Positions 8,517 through 17,837 are shown, numbered from the stretch's first letter. The stretch is DNA of 41,894 bases from Candidatus Methylomirabilota bacterium (GCA_036002485.1 DASYTI010000105.1:1-41894), one strand, 5' to 3'. Numbers and translations are program-made. The notes: generated from the sequence alone by a model not told the origin.

Positions 8517-9898
8517 CCGGCGAGCTCCCGGACGACGTTCTTGAACACTTCGCCGCGATGCTCGTAGTTGTCGAACATGTCGAAGGAGGCGCAGGCCGGA
8601 GAGAGGAGCACGACGTCGCCGATGCGGGCGGCCTCCCGCGCGGCCGCCACCGCCTCCTGCATGGAGCCCGCATCCTGGCACGGCACGCCGGCCGGCTCGA
8701 GCACCGCGCGCATCTGGCCGCGATCCACGCCGATGAGCACCGCGCGCTTCACGCGGCCGCGGGCGGCCTCGGCCAGAGGGGCGAAGTCTTGCCCCTTGCC
8801 CTTGCCGCCCGCGATGAGGATGACCGGCTCGGAGAAGCTCTCGAGCGCCTTGATGGTCGAGGCGACATTGGTGCCCTTGGAGTCGTTGTAGTAGCTCACC
8901 CCGCGCTCATCGAGGACGCGCTCGATCCGGTGCACCACCGCGCGGAAGGCCGCGATACCGCGCCGGATGCTCTCGGGGCTCAAGCCCGTCCAGAGGGCGC
9001 ATGCGGTGGCGGCCAGCACGTTCTCGACATTGTGCTGCCCGCGGAGCGGGATGTCGGCGAGGGGGCAGATCTCCTCGACGTGGCCGTTCAGCTTGGCCAC
9101 GATGGCGTCCCTCCGGACGAAGACGCCGTGGTCGAGCGCCCGCTGCCGGCTGAACCAGAGGACGGCCGCGCGGGTGCGGGGGGCGAGGGATGCCGTGACC
9201 GGATCGTCGGCATTGAGCACGGCACAGTCCGCCGGCGTCTGGTTGGCGAAGATCCTCGCCTTGGCCTCGAGGTAGCGCTCGACGGTCCCGTGCCGGTCGA
9301 GGTGATCCGGGGTGACGTTGAGCACGACGGCCACGCGCGGCCGTAGGTGCTCGATGGCTTCGAGCTGGAAGCTCGACGCTTCGGCGACGATGAGGCCGTC
9401 GGCCGGGAACTCGAGCGCGCGGGCGGACAGGGGCGTGCCGATGTTGCCGCCCACGAGGACGGGTCTCACCGTCCCGCCCACGAGCTCGCCGGTGAGGGTC
9501 GTGGTGGTGGTCTTGCCATTGGTGCCGGTGATGGCGATGAGATCGGCTTCCATGACGCGCCAGCCGAGCTCGAGCTCGCTGATGACGGGTACGCCCCGGC
9601 CGCGCGCGGCCTCGAGCACGGGCAGCTCGAGGGGCACGCCCGGACTGACCACGACCAGCCGGGCGCCGTCGAACGCGGCCTCCGGATGACCGCCCACCCA
9701 GAGGCGGCAGCCGAGCGGCTCGAGCTCCTGGGCCTCGCGGGACAGCGACTCCCGAGGACCTGCGTCCGAGGCGAGGACACGGCCGCCGAGGCGCCGGATC
9801 AGACGCGCGGCGGCCACCCCGCTCCGCGCCAGCCCCACCACGGCCACGATGCTCTCGGCCAGCCACTGCCGGTAGCCCTGGCCCCGCTCGCCCGTCAT
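8513..9898 (-). CDS. murD: UDP-N-acetylmuramoyl-L-alanine--D-glutamate ligase
   Basis: A cytoplasmic Mur ligase of about 461 residues that adds D-Glu to UDP-MurNAc-L-Ala. It shows the Rossmann motif VAVVGLARSGVAAARL, the ATP loop GTNGKTTTTTL, LNVTPDHLDRHG in the central domain, and YYNDSKGTN and AGGKGKGQDF in the C-terminal half, all typical of MurD. I chose ATG 9898, which has GAGGA five bases upstream and gives the usual N-terminal length. A GTG at 9937, four bases after mraY, would add 13 residues. The stop overlaps the next small ORF. Confidence 0.96.
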   Translation of the reverse strand: MTGERGQGYRQWLAESIVAVVGLARSGVAAARLIRRLGGRVLASDAGPRESLSREAQELEPLGCRLWVGGHPEAAFDGARLVVVSPGVPLELPVLEAARGRGVPVISELELGWRVMEADLIAITGTNGKTTTTTLTGELVGGTVRPVLVGGNIGTPLSARALEFPADGLIVAEASSFQLEAIEHLRPRVAVVLNVTPDHLDRHGTVERYLEAKARIFANQTPADCAVLNADDPVTASLAPRTRAAVLWFSRQRALDHGVFVRRDAIVAKLNGHVEEICPLADIPLRGQHNVENVLAATACALWTGLSPESIRRGIAAFRAVVHRIERVLDERGVSYYNDSKGTNVASTIKALESFSEPVILIAGGKGKGQDFAPLAEAARGRVKRAVLIGVDRGQMRAVLEPAGVPCQDAGSMQEAVAAAREAARIGDVVLLSPACASFDMFDNYEHRGEVFKNVVRELAG

Positions 9899-9941
9899 GT
9901 GATCCTCGTCCGTCGCATCGGCCGTGAGCGCGATCACCGGC

Positions 9942-11021
9942 CTACCTCAGCTTGAGCGTCGTCAGGGCGAGAAGCGCCAGCATGAACGAGACGATCCAGA
10001 ACCGCACGATGATCTTGGGCTCGGGCCATCCCTGCATCTCGTAGTGATGATGGAGCGGGGCCATGCGAAAGAAGCGCTTGCCCGTGAGCTTGAAATAGAC
10101 GACCTGGATGATGACGGAGGCGGCTTCGACCACGTAGAGCCCGCCGATGAGCGGGAGAAGCAGCTCCGCCTTGGTCAGGACGGCGAGGGTCCCGATGGCG
10201 CCCCCGAGGGCCAGAGACCCGACGTCGCCCATGAAGACCTGGGCCGGGTAGCTGTTGAACCAGAGAAAGCCCACGGCCGCCCCCACCAGCGCGCCACAGA
10301 AGATGGTCAGCTCGCCCGTGCCCTTGACGTTCAGGATCTTGAGATACTCGGCCGCCCGGAAATTGCCCGTGAGATAGCAGATGACGGCGAAGGCCCCGCC
10401 CGCCATGACGATGGGACCCACGGCCAGCCCATCCAGACCGTCCGTGAGGTTGACGGCATTGGACGATCCCACGATCACGAGGAGGGCGAAGGGAATCCAG
10501 AGCCAGCCCAGGGTCAGGAGCCATCCTTTGAAGAAGGGAATGGCGAGTCCCGTGGTGAAGCCGTCGGGGGGCCAGAGATACAGCCATCCCATGAGCGCCG
10601 TGACCAGGACGATCTGAGCACCGAACTTCTGCTTGGCCGAGATGCCTTTCTTGGTCCGGAGCTTTCTCCAGTCGTCGAGGAGGCCGATCACCGCGAAGCC
10701 CGCCGTGGCCAGGATGAGCACCCAGACGTACCGGTTGTGGAGATTGGTCCACAAGAGGGTCGAGATCAGGAGCGCGGCCAGGATCACGAGCCCGCCCATG
10801 GTCGGCGTGCCCGCCTTGCTGCGATGCCGCTCCGGCGTGTCCTCGCGGATGGTCTCGCCGCCGTGCTGGAGGGCCCGCAGCCGCCTGATCAGCCAGGGGC
10901 CGAGGACGAAGGAGATCACGATCGCCGTCACCGTGGCCATGGCCGTACGGAACGTGATGTAGCGGAAGACGTTGAAGACGATGCTGTCCTTGGCCAGCGG
11001 CACGAGGAGGTCGTACAGCAT
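9942..11021 (-). CDS. mraY: Phospho-N-acetylmuramoyl-pentapeptide transferase
   Basis: An integral inner-membrane enzyme of 359 residues that transfers phospho-MurNAc-pentapeptide to undecaprenyl phosphate, making lipid I. About ten transmembrane helices are apparent. Signature motifs are PTMGGLVIL, NLTDGLDGLAVGP with the catalytic aspartates, FMGDVGSLALGG, and PLHHHYEMQGWPEPKI near the C-terminus. Length matches the family (about 360). The ATG shares one base with the murF stop. Because murG is absent from this cluster, the lipid II-forming step that follows MraY must be encoded elsewhere. Confidence 0.97.
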   Translation of the reverse strand: MLYDLLVPLAKDSIVFNVFRYITFRTAMATVTAIVISFVLGPWLIRRLRALQHGGETIREDTPERHRSKAGTPTMGGLVILAALLISTLLWTNLHNRYVWVLILATAGFAVIGLLDDWRKLRTKKGISAKQKFGAQIVLVTALMGWLYLWPPDGFTTGLAIPFFKGWLLTLGWLWIPFALLVIVGSSNAVNLTDGLDGLAVGPIVMAGGAFAVICYLTGNFRAAEYLKILNVKGTGELTIFCGALVGAAVGFLWFNSYPAQVFMGDVGSLALGGAIGTLAVLTKAELLLPLIGGLYVVEAASVIIQVVYFKLTGKRFFRMAPLHHHYEMQGWPEPKIIVRFWIVSFMLALLALTTLKLR

Positions 11022-12412
11022 CAGCCATCCTCCCCTCCGAAGCGGGCCATGAGGCTATCCACGACGCGCTCCATGCGCATGCCGCGCGAGCCCTTGATCA
11101 GCACGGCATCCCCCGGGGCCAGGCGCTTGAGGAGCAGCGCGACGGTGTCCTCGAAGGTCCCCGCGTGATGGCTCTCGCCGAGCCCCGCCTCGCGCGCCGC
11201 CTCGACCGCCGTCCCGCTCCAGGGTCCGAGCCCGATGAACTCGGCGGCGCCGGAGGCCGCCACGGCCCGGCCCATCTCCCGGTGCTCGACGGCGGCGATG
11301 GGTCCAAGCTCGAGCATGTCGCCCAGCACCACCACGCGGCGGCGGCCGCCCGCCGAAGCGTGGAGCGTCTCCAGGGCGGCCCGGACGGACACGGGATTGG
11401 CATTGTAGGTATCGTCGAGAATGCGCAGCGTCCCCGCGCGGCGCCACACACAGCGTCCCTTGACCGGCCGCGCCGCCTCGAGTCCGGCGGCGATCTTCTC
11501 GAGAGGAAGCCCGAGGGCGACGCCCACTCCGGCCGCGGCCAGGGCATTCGTGACATTGTGGCGCCCGGAGAAGCGTAGGCGAACCGGATGCCGTCCCTCC
11601 ACCGTCTCGAGCTCGAAGGCGACGCCCTCGGGCGACTCGCTGACCGGCCTTACCGCACGAACGTCGGCGGGGCCCCGGGCGCTCACCGTCCACACCCGAG
11701 CCCGGGTGAGCGCGGACATGGCGAGCACGCGCGGATCGTCGGCGTTCAGCACGGCGGCCCCCTCCGCGGGCAAGGCCCGGATGAGCGCGCTCTTCTCGAG
11801 CTGGACGTCATCGAGCGAGCCCAGGAACTCCGTGTGCGCGCTCGATACGGTGGTGACGGCGGCGATGGTCGGCCGGGCGATCTGGGCCAGGCCCGCGATC
11901 TCTCCGGGGTGATTCGTGCCGATCTCGAGGGCCGCCGCCTTGTGCTCCGCGGTGAGCTTGAGGAGCGTGAGGGGCAGGCCCCACTGATTGTTGAAGCTCG
12001 ACTCGGGCTTGAGCACCGGGCCCAGCGTCGCCAGCACGGCCGCCATCATCTCTTTGGTCGTCGTCTTGCCGTTGGAGCCGGTCACCGCGGCCACGGGGAG
12101 CGAGAAGCGCGCCCGGTGCCAGGCGCCCAGACGTCCCAGCGCCCGCGTCGTATCGTCCACGAGGACCACGGGCACGCCCGGCGGCAAGTCGTCGGACACC
12201 GTGTCGACCACGAGGCAGGACGCGCCTTTGCCAACGGCATCCCGCACAAACGCGTGGCCGTCGAGGCGCTCGCCCCGGATGGCGAAGAAGGCCTCGCCGA
12301 TGCCGAGGCCGCGGCTGTCTATCGACACGCCGCCCACGGCGATGCCGAGATCCCCACCGAGGAGCGCGCCCCCGGTGCCCCGGACGATGTCTTCCACGCT
12401 GAATGCCGGCAT
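11021..12412 (-). CDS. murF: UDP-N-acetylmuramoyl-tripeptide--D-alanyl-D-alanine ligase
   Basis: A cytoplasmic Mur ligase of 463 residues that adds D-Ala-D-Ala to the UDP-MurNAc-tripeptide. It has the Mur ligase N-domain with SIDSRGLGIGEAFFAIRGERLDGH, the ATP loop GSNGKTTTKEM, the central LEIGTNHPGEI typical of MurF, and the C-terminal DDTYNANPVSVRAAL and LGDMLELG motifs. ATG 12412 is eight bases after the murE stop. The supplier of D-Ala-D-Ala (ddl) is not in the cluster. No defects are seen. Confidence 0.97.
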   Translation of the reverse strand: MPAFSVEDIVRGTGGALLGGDLGIAVGGVSIDSRGLGIGEAFFAIRGERLDGHAFVRDAVGKGASCLVVDTVSDDLPPGVPVVLVDDTTRALGRLGAWHRARFSLPVAAVTGSNGKTTTKEMMAAVLATLGPVLKPESSFNNQWGLPLTLLKLTAEHKAAALEIGTNHPGEIAGLAQIARPTIAAVTTVSSAHTEFLGSLDDVQLEKSALIRALPAEGAAVLNADDPRVLAMSALTRARVWTVSARGPADVRAVRPVSESPEGVAFELETVEGRHPVRLRFSGRHNVTNALAAAGVGVALGLPLEKIAAGLEAARPVKGRCVWRRAGTLRILDDTYNANPVSVRAALETLHASAGGRRRVVVLGDMLELGPIAAVEHREMGRAVAASGAAEFIGLGPWSGTAVEAAREAGLGESHHAGTFEDTVALLLKRLAPGDAVLIKGSRGMRMERVVDSLMARFGGEDG

Positions 12413-12420
12413 GCGCTGTC

Positions 12421-13923
12421 CTATTTCCCGATCTCCCGGAGCACGGCCCGGGCGATGGCACGGTCGTCGAAGGGGAGGACCTCGGTGCCGACGATCTGAT
12501 ATGTCTCGTGGCCCTTGCCGGCGATGACGACCACGTCGCCAGCCCTGGCCCAGGCGAGGGCGCTGCGGATTGCGGCCTTCCTGTCGGGAATTGTCTCATG
12601 CCGGTCCACGACCAGGCCGCCCGGTATGCCAGCGGCGATCTCGGCGATGATGGCTTCCGGCCGCTCGGTGCGCGGATTATCGGAGGTGATCCACACGCGG
12701 TCACAGAGACGCGCGGCGATCCCCCCCATGAGCGGCCGCTTGCCTCGGTCGCGATCACCGCCGCAGCCGAACACCGCGCCCAGCCGTCCCCCGGGCGCGA
12801 CCAGCTTTCGCGCGGTCTCGAGCGTCCGCTCGAGCGCGTCAGGCGTGTGCGCGTAGTCGACCACCAGCAAGAATGCCTGTCCCGCCTCCACCCGCTCGAA
12901 GCGTCCGGGCACCGAGGTCACCGAGGCGAGCGCCGTGGCGATGCTGGCCGGGGCCACGCCGAGAGCCACCCCGACCCCCGTGGCCGCGAGCAGGTTCATC
13001 ACGTTGTGCTCGCCGACCAACGGTGAGGTGATCTCCACGTGGCCCACGGGCGTCCGCACGCTCATGCGGATGCCCTCGGCGCCGGAGGTCCAGCGCGCCG
13101 GGCGCACGTCGGCGCGCCCGCGGATGGCATAGGTCACGGTGCGCAGCGGCAGGTCGGCGACCATGGAGAGCCCGGCGGGGTCGTCGGCGTTGACGACGGC
13201 GGCGCGATCCCGCTTGCTGCCCGCGGCCACCAGCTCGAAGAGCCGGCGCTTCGCGTGCCGGTAGGCCTCCATGGTGACGTGAAAGTCCAGGTGATCCTGG
13301 GTGAGGTTCGTGAAGACCGCCACGTCGAACTCGGTGCCGTCGATGCGCGAGAGGGCCAGGGCGTGGGACGACACTTCCATGGCGAGGGCGGCGACCCCGA
13401 CGTCGAGCATCCGACGCATGAGGGACTGAAGCTCGACGGCTTCGGGGGTCGTCTGGCCGGCGGCCACGCGCTCGGCTCCGATCCGGTACTCGACGGTGCC
13501 GATGAGACCGGTCTCGAGCCCGCGCGCTCGCAGCAGGGCATCGACCATGAACGACGTCGTGGTCTTGCCATTCGTGCCCGTGATGCCGACGACGATCAGC
13601 GAGCCCGAGGGATGGCCGAAGTAGGCGTCAGCCAGGCGCGCGAGGGCCGCCCGGGAGGACGGGACGAGGACACGCCCCGTCGGCTTGCCTTCGAGCACGT
13701 CGGCGCCCTCGAGAACCACGGCGACCGCGCCGCGGGCCAGCGCATTTTCCACGAAGCGCCGGCCATCCTGCTTGAGTCCGGGGATGGCGACGAAGATGTC
13801 CCCGGGCACGACTTTTCGCGAGTCGTAGGCTACGCCGGAGACCGTGGGGGGCAGCGCGCCCCGCACTTGCTTCTCCGGCAGCGCGTCGAGGAGAGCCGTG
13901 ATGGGCACTTGGGCGGCCCTCAT
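12421..13923 (-). CDS. murE: UDP-N-acetylmuramoyl-L-alanyl-D-glutamate--2,6-diaminopimelate ligase
   Basis: A cytoplasmic Mur ligase of 500 residues that adds the third stem-peptide residue. The ATP loop GTNGKTTTSF is at about 116-125. The amino-acid recognition motif reads DNPR at 415-418, the form associated with meso-diaminopimelate rather than lysine, so the wall is probably DAP-type as in Gram-negative bacteria. N-domain VAYDSRKVVPGDIFVAIPG and GCGGDRDRGKRP are also characteristic. The start at 13923 overlaps the ftsI stop (ATGA); the frame continues upstream to 14010 inside ftsI without support. Confidence 0.97.
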   Translation of the reverse strand: MRAAQVPITALLDALPEKQVRGALPPTVSGVAYDSRKVVPGDIFVAIPGLKQDGRRFVENALARGAVAVVLEGADVLEGKPTGRVLVPSSRAALARLADAYFGHPSGSLIVVGITGTNGKTTTSFMVDALLRARGLETGLIGTVEYRIGAERVAAGQTTPEAVELQSLMRRMLDVGVAALAMEVSSHALALSRIDGTEFDVAVFTNLTQDHLDFHVTMEAYRHAKRRLFELVAAGSKRDRAAVVNADDPAGLSMVADLPLRTVTYAIRGRADVRPARWTSGAEGIRMSVRTPVGHVEITSPLVGEHNVMNLLAATGVGVALGVAPASIATALASVTSVPGRFERVEAGQAFLLVVDYAHTPDALERTLETARKLVAPGGRLGAVFGCGGDRDRGKRPLMGGIAARLCDRVWITSDNPRTERPEAIIAEIAAGIPGGLVVDRHETIPDRKAAIRSALAWARAGDVVVIAGKGHETYQIVGTEVLPFDDRAIARAVLREIGK

Positions 13924-15914
13924 GGCCTCGCGGCCGGCCGCTCGGGAAGGCCGGCCAGGACGAGCCGGCAGAGCGTGCCGGGTACGAGAGGGGTGCCGGG
14001 CTCCGGCCACTGAGCGACCACGGCCCCGCGACCGCTGACCTCGAGCGTCACGTCGAAGGAGGCCAGCGCGGCCATGGCCTGGCGAAGCGAGCGGCCCTCG
14101 AGCGCCGGCATGGCGCCCGGAGCGTCGGGAGCGGCGTCGAGGCCCACGCGTCTCACGGGCAGGCCCGCCGCGGCAGGCGACGGCGACTCCGCCTCCACGC
14201 GCAGGAGGTGCACGGGCATGGTGCCTCGCGGCGGCACGTTCAGGTGTCGCAGCGCCTCGCGGCCGATGGCCGAGAAGATGGGCGCGGCCGCCTCACTGCC
14301 CCACTTCTCGTTCTTGGGCTCGTCGAGCAAAACGATCATGGCGATGCGCGGATCATCCGCGGGGGCGAAGCCCACGAAGGAGAGGATGCCCGGAGCGTGC
14401 GAGTAGCGGCGGGTGTTCGGGTCCATCTTCTGGGCGGTGCCGGTCTTGCCGGCGACATCGTAGCCGGGGATGGCGGCATTGTGTCCGGTGCCCTCACGGA
14501 CCGCGGCCGTGAGGATGGTCGTGAGCTCGCGCGCCGTGTCGGGGGAGATGACCTGGCGGACGGCCTTGGGCTCGAAGGCGCGGACCTCGCGTCCATGGGC
14601 GTCCAGGAGCGCACGCACGATCTGCGGCTGCATGAGCCGTCCGCCATTGGCGATGGCCGCGAAGGCCGTGACCATCTGCACGGCCGTCACCGAGATCTCC
14701 TGGCCTATGGACATGGTAGCCAGCGACAGGGCCGACCACTGCGGGGGCGGGCGAAGCTGACCGCGGCTCTCCCCGGGCAGACCGAGTCCCACGGGCTGGC
14801 CGAAGCCGAAGCCGGTGATGTACTTGTAGTAGCGCTCCTGCCCCAGCTGGAGGCCCGCCTTGATGGAGCCGACATTGGAGGAGTTCTGCAGCACCTCGCT
14901 GAAGGTGAGCCAGCCGAAAGGCTTCCAGTCGCCGATCACCGCGGTGGCGATCTTGATCTTGCCGTTCTCGCCGTAGAAGCGGTCGGTGGGCCGGACCACG
15001 CCTTCCTCGAGCGCGCCCGCGGCCATGATCACCTTGAACGTGGAGCCCGGCTCGAAGGGATCGGTGATGGCGCGATTGCGGCGCTCCTCGTCCGTGGCCG
15101 CGCCGAAGGCGTTCGGATTGAACGTGGGCCGGATGGCGATGGCGAGGACCTCGCCCGTGCGCGGGTCCATCATCACGGCCATGGCGCCCTTCGCCCGGGT
15201 GCGACGCCACGCCGCCTCCACTTCCTTCTCGGCGATGTACTGCAGGGTGGCGTCGATGGTGAGGGCCACGCCCTGGCCGGGAACGGAGGGCTTGAGGACG
15301 ATCGGGGCGCCGGTGACGTCACGCCCGAGGGCGTCTCGCTCGACCAGCGCTTTGCCCTCGGCGCCGGCGAGATGGACGTCCCAGGCCTGCTCGATGCCGG
15401 AGAGACCTTTCCCATCGAGGCCCTCGAAGCCGACGACATGGGCGGCGAGCTCGCGGTTCGGGTAGAGACGCAGGCTTTCCTGCATGAAACCGAGCGTGGG
15501 CTCGTGGAGATCCTGGACCGCCTGGGCGGTCCGAGGGGGCAGCTTGCGCTTGACCCACACGAACCGCTTGTCGGGATCGAGACGCCGGGCGATGTCGGTC
15601 GCGGGCTCTGCCAGGATGGGCGCCAGCGCCGCGGCGACGCGGGCCGTGTCGCTCATGCGCGCCGGCAAGCCGAAGAGCGACTCCGCGACCGAGGATTCGG
15701 CCAGCACGAGGCCCGTGCGATCGACGATCGGGCCGCGCTTGGGACGGAGGGGAACGGTCTTGGCGCGCTGGGCTTCGGCCAGCCGCGAGTATTCGTCGTG
15801 CTTGAAGACCTGAAGATAGGCGAGCCGGCCCAGGATCCCGAGGAAGGCACAGGCGACCAACGCGGCAAAGATCAGCGTCCGGCTCCTCAGGGCCGTGGTC
15901 CGGAACTCCGTCAT
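13920..15914 (-). CDS. ftsI: Septal peptidoglycan transpeptidase (class B PBP, FtsI/PBP3) with PASTA domain
   Basis: A bitopic inner-membrane transpeptidase of 664 residues that cross-links septal peptidoglycan with FtsW. It has one N-terminal transmembrane helix (about 13-34), a dimerisation domain containing RPKRGPIVDRTG, and the transpeptidase domain with Ser291-xx-Lys294 (STFK), Ser345-Ser-Asn347 and Lys490-Thr-Gly. The last 50 residues or so match a PASTA domain (EGRSLRQAMAALASFDV, then PEPGTPLVPG). PASTA on a class B PBP is usual in Gram-positive bacteria (SpoVD/PBP2x) and less common in Gram-negative ones. It follows ftsL by 29 bases and overlaps murE. Confidence 0.96.
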   Translation of the reverse strand: MTEFRTTALRSRTLIFAALVACAFLGILGRLAYLQVFKHDEYSRLAEAQRAKTVPLRPKRGPIVDRTGLVLAESSVAESLFGLPARMSDTARVAAALAPILAEPATDIARRLDPDKRFVWVKRKLPPRTAQAVQDLHEPTLGFMQESLRLYPNRELAAHVVGFEGLDGKGLSGIEQAWDVHLAGAEGKALVERDALGRDVTGAPIVLKPSVPGQGVALTIDATLQYIAEKEVEAAWRRTRAKGAMAVMMDPRTGEVLAIAIRPTFNPNAFGAATDEERRNRAITDPFEPGSTFKVIMAAGALEEGVVRPTDRFYGENGKIKIATAVIGDWKPFGWLTFSEVLQNSSNVGSIKAGLQLGQERYYKYITGFGFGQPVGLGLPGESRGQLRPPPQWSALSLATMSIGQEISVTAVQMVTAFAAIANGGRLMQPQIVRALLDAHGREVRAFEPKAVRQVISPDTARELTTILTAAVREGTGHNAAIPGYDVAGKTGTAQKMDPNTRRYSHAPGILSFVGFAPADDPRIAMIVLLDEPKNEKWGSEAAAPIFSAIGREALRHLNVPPRGTMPVHLLRVEAESPSPAAAGLPVRRVGLDAAPDAPGAMPALEGRSLRQAMAALASFDVTLEVSGRGAVVAQWPEPGTPLVPGTLCRLVLAGLPERPAARP

Positions 15915-15943
15915 GGTGGAGGGATGGCCTCGCCTCGCATGTG

Positions 15944-16489
15944 TCAGCGAACCCGTTCCTGGACACCCGCGGCCGGGGGCGCCTGCGCGGTGCGCTCGCC
16001 GAGCCGGGCGGCGGACGCGGCGCTCGGGGCCGCGAACTCGCGGGCGAGCTGCACCTGCTGCTGGCTGGCCGCGACCATGCCGAGCCGGGTCCGAGCCTCG
16101 CCTTCGATACGGCCCAGCGAGGAGAGACTCGCCCGCTCCACGGACAGGCGCCGGTTCGCCTCCTCGAGCTCTGTCCGCGTCGTCCGGAGCGCATCGAGCC
16201 GGTAGGACAGCCGCACCTGCTGGACCTTGAGGCCGACCACGCCCAGCACGAGGGCGACGAGGAGGCCCGCGCCCACCACGGAGGCGGCCATGGCGCGAAG
16301 TCGGCGGCGGTCACTTTCCCGGTGGAAGCGCGCCACCTGCTGATCGGCGGTGGCCCGAAGTCCCAGCGAGAGCTGGAAGGGCATCGGCTGCCGGATCCTC
16401 TCAGCCCTCGCCTCACCGCTCTCCTCGCCTGCGGCTCGTCGGCAGCGTTTCGGCTCGAGAGACATTTCAGCCCTCGCCTCGCCGCTCAT
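15944..16489 (-). CDS. ftsL: FtsL-like cell division protein
   Basis: A small bitopic protein of 181 residues in the FtsL slot between rsmH and ftsI. It has a cytoplasmic N-tail, one transmembrane helix (about residues 69-89, ASVVGAGLLVALVLGVVGLKV), and then a heptad-rich coiled coil (LSYRLDALRTTRTELEEANRRLSVE in part) as in FtsL/DivIC. FtsL scaffolds FtsQ-FtsB-FtsL and activates FtsW-FtsI. The start overlaps the rsmH stop (ATGA) with GGAGG five bases upstream. The N-tail is partly built from a duplicated 21-base segment, so the true start could be the internal Met at about 16384. The call rests on topology and position rather than sequence similarity. Confidence 0.8.
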   Translation of the reverse strand: MSGEARAEMSLEPKRCRRAAGEESGEARAERIRQPMPFQLSLGLRATADQQVARFHRESDRRRLRAMAASVVGAGLLVALVLGVVGLKVQQVRLSYRLDALRTTRTELEEANRRLSVERASLSSLGRIEGEARTRLGMVAASQQQVQLAREFAAPSAASAARLGERTAQAPPAAGVQERVR

Positions 16490-17388
16490 GCCGCCTCCAG
16501 CCGCTCGAGCACACGGAGCTTGGCGCTCCGGGCTCTCGGGTTCTCTCCCACCTCGTCGCGCGAGGGTGCGACCGGCGAGGGCTCGAGCTCGGCGAAGCCG
16601 GCTGTCCGGAGCGCTCGGAAGGCGCGCTTGACCGCCCGATCCTCGCCCGAGTGGAAGGAGATGATCCCCAGCCTCCCCCCGAGGGCCAAGAGGGCCGGCG
16701 CGGCCGCGAGGACCTCGGCCAAGGCCTCGGGCTCCTCGTTGACGGCGATGCGCAGAGCCTGGAAGGTTCGCGTGGCGACATGGGTGCGCGAGGACCATGC
16801 CGCTCGGGGCACGCCCCGCTTCACCGCGTCCACGAGGTCGCCGGTCACGGTGAGCGGGCTCTGGCGTCGACGCTCGACGATGCGCCGGGCTATGCGCCGG
16901 GCGTGGCGCTCCCCCCCATACTCGAAGAGAAGGCGGGCGATCTCGACCTCGGGCAGCTCGGCGAGCAGCTCGGCGGCCGTGCGTCCTCGCGTCGGATCGA
17001 AGCGCATGTCGAGCGGCTCGCTCTTCTGGAAGGTGAAGCCACGGCCGGAGGCGTCGAGCTGGTAAGAGGAAAGGCCCAGGTCGAGGAGGATGGTGGCGGC
17101 GGGTCCGACGCCGGCCTCGCGGGCATGGGCTCCGATCTCACGGAAGCTCCCGTGGCGCAGGGTCACCCTGTCCCCGAAGCGGGCGAGCCGCTGGCCAGCG
17201 CGGGCGAGGGCCTCGGGATCAGCGTCCAGCCCGAGGAGGCGTGTGCCCTCGCCGCCTACTTCCAGCAAGCTCTCCGCGTGTCCGCCCATGCCTATGGTCC
17301 CGTCCACCACCCAGCCCCCTCGTCGGGGGCGCAAGAGAAACCTCACTTCGTCGGCAAGCACCGGGAGGTGCGCCACCTCCCGCTCCAC
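16486..17388 (-). CDS. rsmH: 16S rRNA (cytosine(1402)-N(4))-methyltransferase
   Basis: An S-adenosylmethionine-dependent methyltransferase of about 300 residues (formerly MraW) that methylates N4 of C1402 in 16S rRNA. Motifs are HLPVLADEV at the N-terminus, VDGTIGMGGH (SAM-binding loop), LGLDADPEAL, ILLDLGLSSYQLD, RGFTFQKSEPLDMRFD, and LGIISFHSGEDRAVKRAF. A GTG start at 17388, two bases after the mraZ stop, gives the normal family N-terminus. Placement right after mraZ is the standard dcw arrangement. Confidence 0.95.
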   Translation of the reverse strand: MEREVAHLPVLADEVRFLLRPRRGGWVVDGTIGMGGHAESLLEVGGEGTRLLGLDADPEALARAGQRLARFGDRVTLRHGSFREIGAHAREAGVGPAATILLDLGLSSYQLDASGRGFTFQKSEPLDMRFDPTRGRTAAELLAELPEVEIARLLFEYGGERHARRIARRIVERRRQSPLTVTGDLVDAVKRGVPRAAWSSRTHVATRTFQALRIAVNEEPEALAEVLAAAPALLALGGRLGIISFHSGEDRAVKRAFRALRTAGFAELEPSPVAPSRDEVGENPRARSAKLRVLERLEAA

Positions 17389-17390
17389 GT

Positions 17391-17837
17391 CTACACGCCC
17401 TTGTCGGCCAGCTTCTGCTCCACGTCCTCGATGGGCGCCCCGACCTTGTCCCGCTCGAAGTGCGTCCACCGCTCGGCGTTCCAGATCTCGAACTTCTCCT
17501 GCATGCCGATGATGGTCACGTCCTTGGTCAAGCTCTCGCTCTCGCGGATGTCGAGGGGAATCTGAATCCGGCCCTGCGGATCGAGGCTCACGTCCTGCCC
17601 TTTCGACAGATACTGGTACTGAAACGTGCGCCGAAACGAATCCAGGCGCGGCAGCCGACTGACACGCTCCTCGAGCTCCTTCCAGTTCCGCTCCGGATAC
17701 ACATCGAGCGCGCCTCGCCCATTCGGAACGATGACGAGCTTGTCTCCGAAGCCGTCGGCCAGTGCTTCCCGGAACTTGGCCGGGATGCTGAGCCGACCCT
17801 TCGGGTCGACGGTGTGCCTGAAATGCCCCCGAAACAC
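17391..17837 (-). CDS. mraZ: Transcriptional regulator MraZ
   Basis: First gene of the dcw cluster, 148 residues. MraZ is a DNA-binding protein built from two AbrB-like half domains. Both are visible as DPKGRLSIPAKFR (residues 11-23) and DPQGRIQIPLDIRE (about 86-99). In E. coli it represses its own operon by binding TGGGA repeats near the promoter. I start at GTG 17837 (VFRGHFRHTVDPKGR), because homologues begin at this point and GGGGAGAGGAC precedes it. The in-frame ATG at 17903 falls inside the putative operator and would add an atypical leader. Confidence 0.95.
   Translation of the reverse strand: MFRGHFRHTVDPKGRLSIPAKFREALADGFGDKLVIVPNGRGALDVYPERNWKELEERVSRLPRLDSFRRTFQYQYLSKGQDVSLDPQGRIQIPLDIRESESLTKDVTIIGMQEKFEIWNAERWTHFERDKVGAPIEDVEQKLADKGV

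Noticed and set aside
1514-16205. Long open frames on the plus strand across the dcw cluster (for example 1514-2749, 6163-8028 and 14208-16205)
   Set aside because: They are antisense to well-recognised mur/fts genes, have no recognisable domains and are rich in His, Arg, Gly and Asp as expected from the complement of GC-biased codons.
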